Source of the DNA: Pseudomonadota bacterium
GTDB taxonomy: Bacteria > Pseudomonadota > Gammaproteobacteria > Burkholderiales > Burkholderiaceae_C
Assembly (NCBI GenBank): GCA_023396625.1
Contig: JAEWVY010000228.1
Span: forward strand, 1 to 5,213
Direction: 5' to 3'
Length of the DNA stretch: 5,213 bases
Shown: positions 1 to 5,213 of the stretch, in pieces
Layout: every line of letters begins with the position of its first letter
Numbering within the stretch: position 1 is the stretch's first letter
Position numbers and translations under genes: made by a program
The notes under the pieces: generated by a model
Databases searched by the model: none
Told to the model about the DNA's origin: nothing
Seen by the model: only the letters and a program-made list of their open reading frames with translations

Positions 1-998
1 TCGACATCGTGCGCGCGCCCAATGCCCAGGGCGAGGGCGAGTACTACGTGCTGGAGGACAACCTGCGCGTGCCCTCCGGCGTGTCCTACATGCTTGAGGA
101 CCGCAAGATGATGATGCGGCTGTTCCCGGAGCTGTTCAGCCAGAACCGCGTCGCGCCGGTGGCGCATTACCCCGACCTGCTGCTCGAGACCCTGCGCGCC
201 AGCGCACCGGCCACCACGGCGGAGCCCACGGTGGTGGTGCTCACCCCGGGCATGTACAACAGCGCCTATTTCGAGCACGCCTTCCTGGCCCAGCAGATGG
301 GCGTGGAGCTGGTCGAGGGGCAGGACCTGTTCGTCAAGGACAATTTCGTCTACATGCGCACCACGCGGGGTCCGCGGCGGGTGGACGTGATCTACCGCCG
401 CGTCGACGACGACTTTCTCGACCCCCAGGTGTTCCGGCCCGGCTCGACACTGGGGTGCGCAGGACTCATGGCCGTGTACCGCGCCGGGCACGTCGCCATC
501 TGCAATGCCGTGGGCACCGGCGTGGCGGACGACAAGTCGATCTACCCCTACGTGCCGAAAATGATCGAGTTCTACCTGGGCGAGAAACCGATCTTGAACA
601 ACGTGCCCACCTGGATGTGCCGCCACCCGGACGACCTGAAGTACGTGCTGGCCAATCTCAAGGACTTGGTGGTCAAGGAGGTGCACGGCGCGGGTGGCTA
701 CGGCATGCTGGTCGGCCCCGCGGCGACGAAGGCCGAGATCGAGGCCTTCGGCAAGGCCGTGCAGGCCAATCCCACGGGCTACATTGCCCAACCGACGCTC
801 AGTCTGTCGAGCTGCCCGACCTACGTGGAGTCCGGCATCGCGCCGCGCCATATCGACCTGCGGCCCTTCGTGTTGAGTGGCCAGGCGGTGCAGATGGTGC
901 CCGGCGGTCTCACGCGGGTGGCGCTCAAGGAGGGGTCGCTCGTCGTGAATTCCTCGCAGGGCGGTGGCACGAAGGACACCTGGATTCTGGAAATCTGA
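1..998 (+). CDS. Circularly permuted type 2 ATP-grasp protein (5' end outside window)
   Basis: This is the C-terminal part (331 codons, reading frame from base 3) of a circularly permuted ATP-grasp protein, the CP_ATPgrasp_2 / DUF404-DUF407 / COG2308 family. The frame is open to the left edge, and the GTG at 9 is unlikely to be the true start because D-I-V directly before it reads as family sequence. Full-length members are about 470-490 residues, so roughly 140-150 are missing. Visible hallmarks are EDNLRVPSGVSYMLE near the left edge, NAVGTGVADDK (504-536), the glycine-rich nucleotide-binding loop KEVHGAGGYGMLVG (675-716), RHIDLRPF (846-869), and the C-terminal block from VPGGLTRVALKEG to SSQGGGTKDTW (897-983). 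Family knowledge: ATP-grasp enzymes activate a carboxylate as an acyl-phosphate and join it to an amine. This branch is predicted to make amide or peptide bonds, but its substrate is unknown. The protein is probably cytoplasmic. The stop lies 13 bp before the alpha-E start, which fits a two-gene operon. Family assignment is firm; the function is inferred. Confidence 0.93.
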   Translation, partial: DIVRAPNAQGEGEYYVLEDNLRVPSGVSYMLEDRKMMMRLFPELFSQNRVAPVAHYPDLLLETLRASAPATTAEPTVVVLTPGMYNSAYFEHAFLAQQMGVELVEGQDLFVKDNFVYMRTTRGPRRVDVIYRRVDDDFLDPQVFRPGSTLGCAGLMAVYRAGHVAICNAVGTGVADDKSIYPYVPKMIEFYLGEKPILNNVPTWMCRHPDDLKYVLANLKDLVVKEVHGAGGYGMLVGPAATKAEIEAFGKAVQANPTGYIAQPTLSLSSCPTYVESGIAPRHIDLRPFVLSGQAVQMVPGGLTRVALKEGSLVVNSSQGGGTKDTWILEI

Positions 999-1000
999 AA

Positions 1001-1005
1001 GGGAG
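1001..1005 (+). promoter_or_regulatory. Ribosome binding site of the alpha-E gene
   Basis: AAAGGGAG (998-1005) overlaps the end of the ATP-grasp stop codon and gives a strong GGGAG Shine-Dalgarno core. Two consecutive ATGs follow, at 1009 and 1012. Spacing is 3 nt to the first and 6 nt to the second, so the site favours the second. Confidence 0.7.
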
Positions 1006-1011
1006 AACATG

Positions 1012-1971
1012 ATGCTCAGCCGGACCGCCGACCACCTGTACTGGATGAACCGCTACACCGAGCGCGCGGAGAACACCGCCCGCATGCTCAACGTGAGCTA
1101 CGAAACCTCGCTGCTGCCGCAGTCGGCCGCGGCCGCGCAACTGGGCTGGCAGGGCATCCTGTCCATCAGCGAACTGCTGCCGTCATACACCGCGCTGCAT
1201 GGCGAGATCACGCCCGAAGGCGTCATGGCCTTCATGGTGAAGGACGAGGACAACCCCTCGTCCATCGTCTCCTGCCTCAAGGCGGCGCGCGAGAACGCGC
1301 GGGCGGTGCGGGGCACGCTGACCACCGAGGTCTGGGAAACGCAGAACGCGACCTGGCTCGACGTCAATCGCATGCTGCGCGACGGTGAGTTCGAGCGTGA
1401 TCCCGGCGCGTTCTTCGAATGGGTCAAGTTTCGCTCGCACCTTTCCCGTGGCGTCACCGTGGGCACCATGCTGATGGACGAGGCGCTGCATTTCATGCGC
1501 CTGGGCACGTTTCTGGAGCGGGCCGACAACACGGCCCGGTTGGTGGATGTGAAGTTTCACGCTGTGAACGGCGATTTTTTCGGTTCGGCCAACCACAAGG
1601 AGCAGGAATACGATTTCTACCACTGGAGTGCCATCCTGCGCAGCGTGAGCGGCTTCGAGATCTACCGCAAGGTGTATCGCGATGTCATCAAGCCCGAGCG
1701 CGTGGCCGAGCTGCTGATGCTGCGTCCGGACATGCCGCGCTCGCTCCACGCCAGCATGAACGAGGTGGTGAACAACCTGCAGCTGGTGTCCGGCGACTCG
1801 GGCAGCGACACCCTGCGCCACGCGGGGAAGCTGCGCGCCGACCTGCAATTCGGTCGCATCGACGAGATTCTGTCCACCGGACTGCATGCCTTTTTGACCC
1901 AGTTCCTTGACCGGGTCAACAACCTGGGCAGCCGGATCAGCCGCGAATTCCTCGTGCCGGTCACGGCCTGA
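1012..1971 (+). CDS. Alpha-E domain-containing protein (DUF403 / COG2307)
   Basis: This 319-residue protein matches the alpha-E family (DUF403, named for its alpha-helical, glutamate-rich fold) over its whole length of about 310-320 residues. The start at 1012 gives the typical family opening MLSRTADHLYWM and the better ribosome-site spacing; ATG 1009 would add one Met. The N-terminal signature is LYWMNRYTERAENTAR (residues 9-24). A related ERADNTAR occurs at 169-176 in FMRLGTFLERADNTARLVD, suggesting an internally repeated helical unit. Other family-like stretches are RENARAVRGTLTTEVWE (93-109) and MNEVVNNLQ (249-257). No signal peptide, membrane segment or known catalytic motif is visible. 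The biochemical role is unknown. From its near-constant pairing with circularly permuted ATP-grasp proteins it is predicted to act with that enzyme in an ATP-dependent ligation pathway. It lies 13 bp downstream of that gene and is probably co-transcribed. No transglutaminase-like or Anbu gene follows; the next gene is rlmD after 62 bp. Family call is secure, function is not. Confidence 0.93.
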   Translation: MLSRTADHLYWMNRYTERAENTARMLNVSYETSLLPQSAAAAQLGWQGILSISELLPSYTALHGEITPEGVMAFMVKDEDNPSSIVSCLKAARENARAVRGTLTTEVWETQNATWLDVNRMLRDGEFERDPGAFFEWVKFRSHLSRGVTVGTMLMDEALHFMRLGTFLERADNTARLVDVKFHAVNGDFFGSANHKEQEYDFYHWSAILRSVSGFEIYRKVYRDVIKPERVAELLMLRPDMPRSLHASMNEVVNNLQLVSGDSGSDTLRHAGKLRADLQFGRIDEILSTGLHAFLTQFLDRVNNLGSRISREFLVPVTA

Positions 1972-2018
1972 GACAGGCGCCGCCGTCCGCTCGGGTGGCG
2001 AGGGGACGAGGTGCGGCC

Positions 2019-2027
2019 TGAGACAAT
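2019..2027 (+). promoter_or_regulatory. Candidate extended -10 promoter element for rlmD
   Basis: TGAGACAAT reads as an extended -10 box (TG-n-GACAAT) whose hexamer (2022-2027) ends 6 bp before the rlmD ATG at 2034. No recognisable -35 hexamer lies about 17 bp upstream. Transcription initiated from it would start at or within a base or two of the start codon, giving a leaderless or nearly leaderless mRNA. This fits the absence of a Shine-Dalgarno sequence there. The call rests on position and sequence alone. Confidence 0.35.
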
Positions 2028-2033
2028 CCGGGC

Positions 2034-3524
2034 ATGAGTGAACGAGCCCGCTTTTCCGAACCGTCTGATCCGGCCGACCCGGCCGAACTTCCCGGCCTCT
2101 CGACCGAGGCGCCGCGCGCCGACCCGCCTCCCGGGTGGCTGCACATCGATGCGCTCGACATCGAGTCCCAGGGCATCGCCCGGCGACCCGATGGCAAGGT
2201 GGTGTTCATCGAAGGCGCCTTGCCCGGGGAATGGGTCACGGCCAATGTCCACCGCAAGAAAAACAACTGGGAAGCCGCCTCGCTGGTGGCCGTGCACCGG
2301 GAATCCGCGCAGCGCGTGCGCCCCGGTTGCCCGCACTTCGGCCTGCACACCGGCGCCTGTGGAGGCTGCAAGATGCAGCATCTGCATGCGGCAGCGCAGG
2401 TGGCCGTCAAGCAGCGCGTGCTCGAGGACAACCTGTGGCATCTCGGCAAGGTCCGCGCCGAAACCATTCTGCGACCCATCGAAGGGCCTGCCTGGGGCTA
2501 CCGCTACCGCGCGAGGCTGTCGGTGCGCTATGTGCACCGGAAGGGGGAGGTGCTGATCGGCTTTCACGAACGCAAGAGCCGCTACATTGCCGACATGCGC
2601 ACCTGTGCCGTGCTGCCAAGCCACGTCAGCACCATGTTGGTGCCGCTGCGCGAGCTGATCGGCCGTCTCGACGCACGTGAAACCTGCCCGCAGATCGAGG
2701 TGGCCTGCGGCGACGAGGTGACCGCACTCGTGCTGCGCCACCTGAATCCGCTGAGCGAGGACGACCAGGCGCGGCTGCGCGCGTTTGCCGTGGCCCATGG
2801 CGTGCAATGGTGGCTGCAGCCCAAGGGCCCGGACACGGTGCACCTGCTCGATGAAGGGGGCCCCGAACTGGCCTACGCCCTGCCCGAGTTCGGCATCGTC
2901 ATGCCCTTCAAGCCGACCGACTTCACGCAGGTCAACCCGTACATCAACCGCGTGCTGGTGACCCGCGCCTTGCGGCTGCTCGACGTGCAGCGACACGAAC
3001 GCGTGATCGACTGGTTTTGTGGCCTGGGCAACTTCACGTTGCCGCTGGCCACCCGGGCGCGCGAGGTCTGCGGCGTCGAAGGCAGCGAGACCCTGGTGGC
3101 TCGATCGCGTCAGAATTTCGAGAAAAACAAGGCTTTTCCCAGCGCCAAATCTACATTGTGTGCTACAAAATTCATATCACGCAATCTCTTTGAAATGACG
3201 CCGGCGATGCTGGTGAGTGATGGCGTGGCGGACAAGTGGTTGATCGACCCCCCGCGGGAGGGGGCGTTCGCCCTTGTCAAAGCATTGGCCGATCTGCACC
3301 AGAGCCGGTTGGGCGCGGAAGGCGCCCCGCCGTTGCCGGCCGACGCGCAGACCTGGTCTCCGCCCAGGCGCATTGTCTATGTCAGCTGCAACCCCGCCAC
3401 GCTCGCCCGCGACGCGGGCCTGCTGGTCCATCAGGCCGGTTACCGCTGCACATTCGCGGGCGCGGTGAACATGTTTCCACACACCGCACACGTGGAAAGC
3501 ATGGCGGTGTTCGAGCGGGCGTGA
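2034..3524 (+). CDS. rlmD: 23S rRNA (uracil(1939)-C(5))-methyltransferase RlmD
   Basis: RlmD (formerly RumA) uses S-adenosylmethionine to methylate C5 of U1939 in 23S rRNA and carries a 4Fe-4S cluster. The 496-residue protein has a Pro/Asp/Glu-rich N-terminal extension (1-33), a TRAM RNA-binding domain (about 34-91), and cluster cysteines C99, C109, C112 and probably C191. FTQVN (297-301) and the SAM motif VIDWFCGLGNFTLPLA (324-339) come next. They are followed by LIDPPREGA (403-411) and RIVYVSCNPATLARD (446-460), where C452 matches the catalytic nucleophile of E. coli RlmD (C389). GAVNMFPHTAHVES (476-489) closes the fold. It is longer than the 433-residue E. coli protein because of the N-terminal extension, a longer loop between the first two cluster cysteines, and a Pro-rich linker (about 422-444) before the catalytic motif. 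ATG 2034 is the only plausible start, since no in-frame ATG or GTG lies between it and the TRAM domain. It has no clear Shine-Dalgarno site. Residues 362-386 are encoded by an AT-rich patch with rare codons. A 62-bp gap separates it from the alpha-E gene. Confidence 0.95.
   Translation: MSERARFSEPSDPADPAELPGLSTEAPRADPPPGWLHIDALDIESQGIARRPDGKVVFIEGALPGEWVTANVHRKKNNWEAASLVAVHRESAQRVRPGCPHFGLHTGACGGCKMQHLHAAAQVAVKQRVLEDNLWHLGKVRAETILRPIEGPAWGYRYRARLSVRYVHRKGEVLIGFHERKSRYIADMRTCAVLPSHVSTMLVPLRELIGRLDARETCPQIEVACGDEVTALVLRHLNPLSEDDQARLRAFAVAHGVQWWLQPKGPDTVHLLDEGGPELAYALPEFGIVMPFKPTDFTQVNPYINRVLVTRALRLLDVQRHERVIDWFCGLGNFTLPLATRAREVCGVEGSETLVARSRQNFEKNKAFPSAKSTLCATKFISRNLFEMTPAMLVSDGVADKWLIDPPREGAFALVKALADLHQSRLGAEGAPPLPADAQTWSPPRRIVYVSCNPATLARDAGLLVHQAGYRCTFAGAVNMFPHTAHVESMAVFERA
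3118..3190 (+). other. AT-rich, rare-codon patch within rlmD
   Basis: These 73 bases contain 29 G or C (about 40%), in a gene otherwise near two-thirds G+C. The reading frame stays open and uses codons rare in this window, including ATA, TCA, ACA (twice), TCT, TTT and AAA (three times). The patch lies in the variable stretch between the SAM motif and DPPR. It contains an 8-bp inverted repeat with one G-T mismatch, ATTGTGTG (3155-3162) and CACGCAAT (3178-3185), around a 15-base loop. It may be a captured repeat fragment or an atypical loop; the sequence alone does not decide. Confidence 0.55.
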
Positions 3525-3571
3525 ATCCAGGGCGGTATCGCGTGCCAGCGGGTGGTCTCGCGAGCTGAAGA

Positions 3572-3607
3572 GCGGGCCCGGCACGGCCCGCCACGCGGCT
3601 TTGCCGC
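3572..3607 (+). terminator. Candidate terminator hairpins downstream of rlmD
   Basis: Two adjacent perfect inverted repeats begin 48 bp after the rlmD stop. One is GCGGGCC (3572-3578) with GGCCCGC (3585-3591) around a 6-base loop. The other is GCGGC (3595-3599) with GCCGC (3603-3607) around TTT. Neither is followed by a run of T, so they do not make a classical intrinsic terminator. They sit in the convergent junction where termination is expected. Such stems also arise by chance at this GC content, so confidence is low. Confidence 0.35.
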
Positions 3608-3636
3608 CACCTCGATGCCACGCCACGCTGCCGCAT

Positions 3637-3651
3637 GCCGCAGAGGGCGGC
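3637..3651 (-). terminator. Candidate hairpin downstream of the TRAP permease gene
   Basis: GCCGC (3637-3641) pairs with GCGGC (3647-3651) around a 5-base loop, 35 bp beyond the stop of the minus-strand permease gene. No T-run follows on the minus strand. A tandem 7-bp repeat, TGCCGCA twice (3629-3642), overlaps it. It could help end transcription from the right, or be a by-product of GC-rich sequence. Confidence 0.2.
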
Positions 3652-3686
3652 GAGGTCCGGGGCGGGCCGTCGATGCCATCTCCCTG

Positions 3687-5213
3687 TCAACCGTCAGCTT
3701 GGAGGCGGGTGGAGCGCTTCAGGTGGAGGTGCCGCAACACCATGGGCGTGGCCAGGGCCATGCCGGCCAGTGTGGCCGAGAGACTGGGCGCGACCATGAG
3801 CAGCGCTGCGACGAGGCAGGACCACTGTTCCCAGCGTGCCATTTGGACAAGGAAGAAGCGCGACAGCGCCGCGGCCAGGAGCGTGATGCCGAGCACGCAG
3901 CCCGAGAACGCGACCAGGAAATCCGGCCAGTTGAAGCCCTTGGTCACGAGAATCAACGAAGGTGAGAAAACGAAGACGAATGGCACGAGGGCCTTGCCCA
4001 GGCCCAGTCGGAATGCTGTGACACCGGTTCGAAAGGGTTCACTGCCGGCCATGCCTGCGGCCGCGTAGGCGGCAAGTGCCACCGGCGGCGTGATGTCGGC
4101 CAGCACGCCGTAGTAGAACACGAAGAAGTGCGCGACCAGCGGTTCGACGCCCAGTTGAACCAGTGTGGGGGCAGCCACGGTGACCATGATGATGTAGTTC
4201 GCGGTGGTGGGGATGCCTGCGCCCATGAGGATGCAGACCGCTCCCGTCATCACGAGGGCGGCGAGCAGGGTCAGCGCCTGCGGTGCGGCCAGGCTGGCAG
4301 GCACCCACGAGGTCAGGCTGCCGGCCACGGCCTGCGCCGCGGTGGTGATGATGTAGCTGATCTTGAAGCCCACGCCGGTGAGGGTGACCACCCCGATCAC
4401 GATGCCCACCGCGGCCGCGGCCGCGCCAACGGCCAGGGCGTATTTGGCGCCTGTCTCGAAAGCCTCGACCAGCGTGGCGTAGCCGATGCGCGTTTGCAGG
4501 CGTGCAAGATGCCGCCCGGCGATGACCAGCAGCACGCCGCAGGCGAACAGCGCGATCCTGACGGGCTCTGGAAAGCCGCCAAAGGCCAGCACCACCAGCA
4601 ACCCGTGCAGCGCGGCCATCAGAAGCCAGTTCCCCAGCCGATTGCCCTTGACGGCTGTGGTCAGGCCAACGATGGCGCAGGAGGTGATGCCCACGAAAGC
4701 CGCCAGGTAGGGGGTGCGGCCACTGACCAGGATGCCGATGAGCAGCAGCAGCGGGATCAGCGTCGGCCACCGCATGGCCATGCTCTCGCGCAGACGGGGC
4801 ATTTCGTCCTGGGTCAGCCCCCGCAGGCCGAAGCGCTTGGCTTCAAAATGGACCTGCATGAAAACGCCGAAAAAATGCATGAACGCCGGCACGGCGGCGG
4901 CGGCGATGATGGTCTGATAGGGCACATTGAGAAACTCGATCATCAGGAACGCCGCGGCACCCAGCACCGGCGGGGTGATCTGGCCGCCGGTCGAGGCGGC
5001 CGCCTCGACCGCGCCGGCGAACTCGCGCTTGTACCCGACGCGAATCATCGCTGGAATGGTGAGGGACCCCACCGTGACCGCGTTGGCCACCGACGAGCCG
5101 GACAGCATGCCGAAAAGGCCCGAACCGAACACGCTGACCTTGGCTGGGCCTCCGGCATACCGCCCGGCCACGCTGGAGGCAATGTCGAGAAACAACTGCC
5201 CAAGGCCGATGCG
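3687..5213 (-). CDS. TRAP transporter permease, fused TAXI-type (N-terminal part outside window)
   Basis: This is the C-terminal 508 codons of a TRAP transporter permease of the 4TM/12TM fusion class, which combines small and large membrane subunits. These inner-membrane importers are driven by an ion gradient, usually Na+, and take substrate from a periplasmic binding protein, often of the TAXI type. Residues here count from the Leu codon at 5195-5193. Family blocks are GRYAGGPAKV (11-20), GSSVANAVTVGSLTIP (33-48), GGQITPPVLGAAAF (70-83), GAGIPTTANYIIM (325-337) and GVLADITPPVALAAYAAAGM (363-382). At least ten hydrophobic segments are visible, for example about 145-158, 190-207, 255-275, 303-324, 400-417 and 458-483, ending in a basic tail. 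The frame is open to the right edge, where RIGLGQLFLDIA reads as family sequence, so the TTG at 5195 is not the real start. The small-subunit domain lies outside. No binding-protein gene is visible; none follows on the 3' side, so it may lie upstream beyond the edge. The gene converges on rlmD across 162 bp. The substrate cannot be inferred. Confidence 0.92.
   Translation of the reverse strand, partial: RIGLGQLFLDIASSVAGRYAGGPAKVSVFGSGLFGMLSGSSVANAVTVGSLTIPAMIRVGYKREFAGAVEAAASTGGQITPPVLGAAAFLMIEFLNVPYQTIIAAAAVPAFMHFFGVFMQVHFEAKRFGLRGLTQDEMPRLRESMAMRWPTLIPLLLLIGILVSGRTPYLAAFVGITSCAIVGLTTAVKGNRLGNWLLMAALHGLLVVLAFGGFPEPVRIALFACGVLLVIAGRHLARLQTRIGYATLVEAFETGAKYALAVGAAAAAVGIVIGVVTLTGVGFKISYIITTAAQAVAGSLTSWVPASLAAPQALTLLAALVMTGAVCILMGAGIPTTANYIIMVTVAAPTLVQLGVEPLVAHFFVFYYGVLADITPPVALAAYAAAGMAGSEPFRTGVTAFRLGLGKALVPFVFVFSPSLILVTKGFNWPDFLVAFSGCVLGITLLAAALSRFFLVQMARWEQWSCLVAALLMVAPSLSATLAGMALATPMVLRHLHLKRSTRLQADG

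Noticed and set aside
9..11. GTG as a start for the ATP-grasp protein
   Set aside because: The frame is open to the left edge and reads as family sequence before the GTG. About 140-150 N-terminal residues of the family are missing, so the gene begins outside the window.
1124..1135. Palindrome CGGCCGCGGCCG in the alpha-E gene, with a similar 14-bp palindrome at 4411-4424 in the permease gene
   Set aside because: Both fall in codons for runs of alanine (GCC/GCG), so they are explained by coding sequence rather than a shared binding site.
1183..1887. Minus-strand open frame (234 codons) inside the alpha-E gene
   Set aside because: Fully antisense to a conserved family protein, with biased low-information composition and no motif.
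1966..1978. Small inverted repeat GCCT-GAGAC-AGGC at the alpha-E stop codon
   Set aside because: A 4-bp stem with no T-run is too weak to call a terminator and is expected by chance at this GC content.
1662..2996. Long minus-strand open frame (444 codons) antisense to the alpha-E gene and rlmD
   Set aside because: It lies opposite two well-supported genes, crosses their intergenic gap, and its His/Arg/Gln/Val-rich translation has no recognisable domain. It is a shadow typical of GC-rich DNA.
3552..4068. Plus-strand open frames (137 and 155 codons) running from the junction into the permease gene
   Set aside because: Mostly antisense to the conserved permease C-terminus. No domain, no convincing ribosome site and a composition typical of shadows.
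4039..4770. Minus-strand open frame (243 codons) in another frame of the permease gene
   Set aside because: The Arg/Gly/His-rich translation is a frame shadow. The overlapping frame carries clear TRAP permease motifs and membrane segments.

Overview
The window is a GC-rich (roughly two-thirds G+C), densely coding piece of bacterial chromosome. Codon use, the form of the RlmD protein and the gene content suggest a betaproteobacterium of the order Burkholderiales, perhaps Comamonadaceae or a relative. This assignment is inferred from sequence style, not from a marker gene. There are four protein genes, two of them cut by the window edges. I found no rRNA, tRNA, CRISPR array or insertion sequence.

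Left part (1-1971, + strand): the C-terminal two-thirds of a circularly permuted ATP-grasp protein is followed 13 bp later by an alpha-E domain protein with a good ribosome binding site. The two families are well known as genomic partners and are thought to form an uncharacterised ATP-dependent peptide-ligation system. The transglutaminase-like peptidase and proteasome-like (Anbu) genes often found with them do not follow here.

Middle (1972-3524, + strand): after a 62-bp gap carrying an extended -10-like element very close to the start codon comes rlmD. It encodes the iron-sulfur, SAM-dependent 23S rRNA m5U1939 methyltransferase. All expected motifs are present, with a long N-terminal extension and an unusually AT-rich patch (about 40% G+C) rich in rare codons between the SAM motif and the DPPR motif.

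Right part (3525-5213): a 162-bp convergent junction with three small GC hairpins separates rlmD from a minus-strand gene. That gene encodes a TRAP transporter permease of the fused (TAXI-associated) type, an inner-membrane secondary importer. Its N-terminal part lies beyond the right edge. The three units (peptide-ligase-like pair, rRNA methyltransferase, transporter) show no evident functional link. The most noteworthy points are the incomplete ATP-grasp/alpha-E module and the atypical patch inside rlmD.
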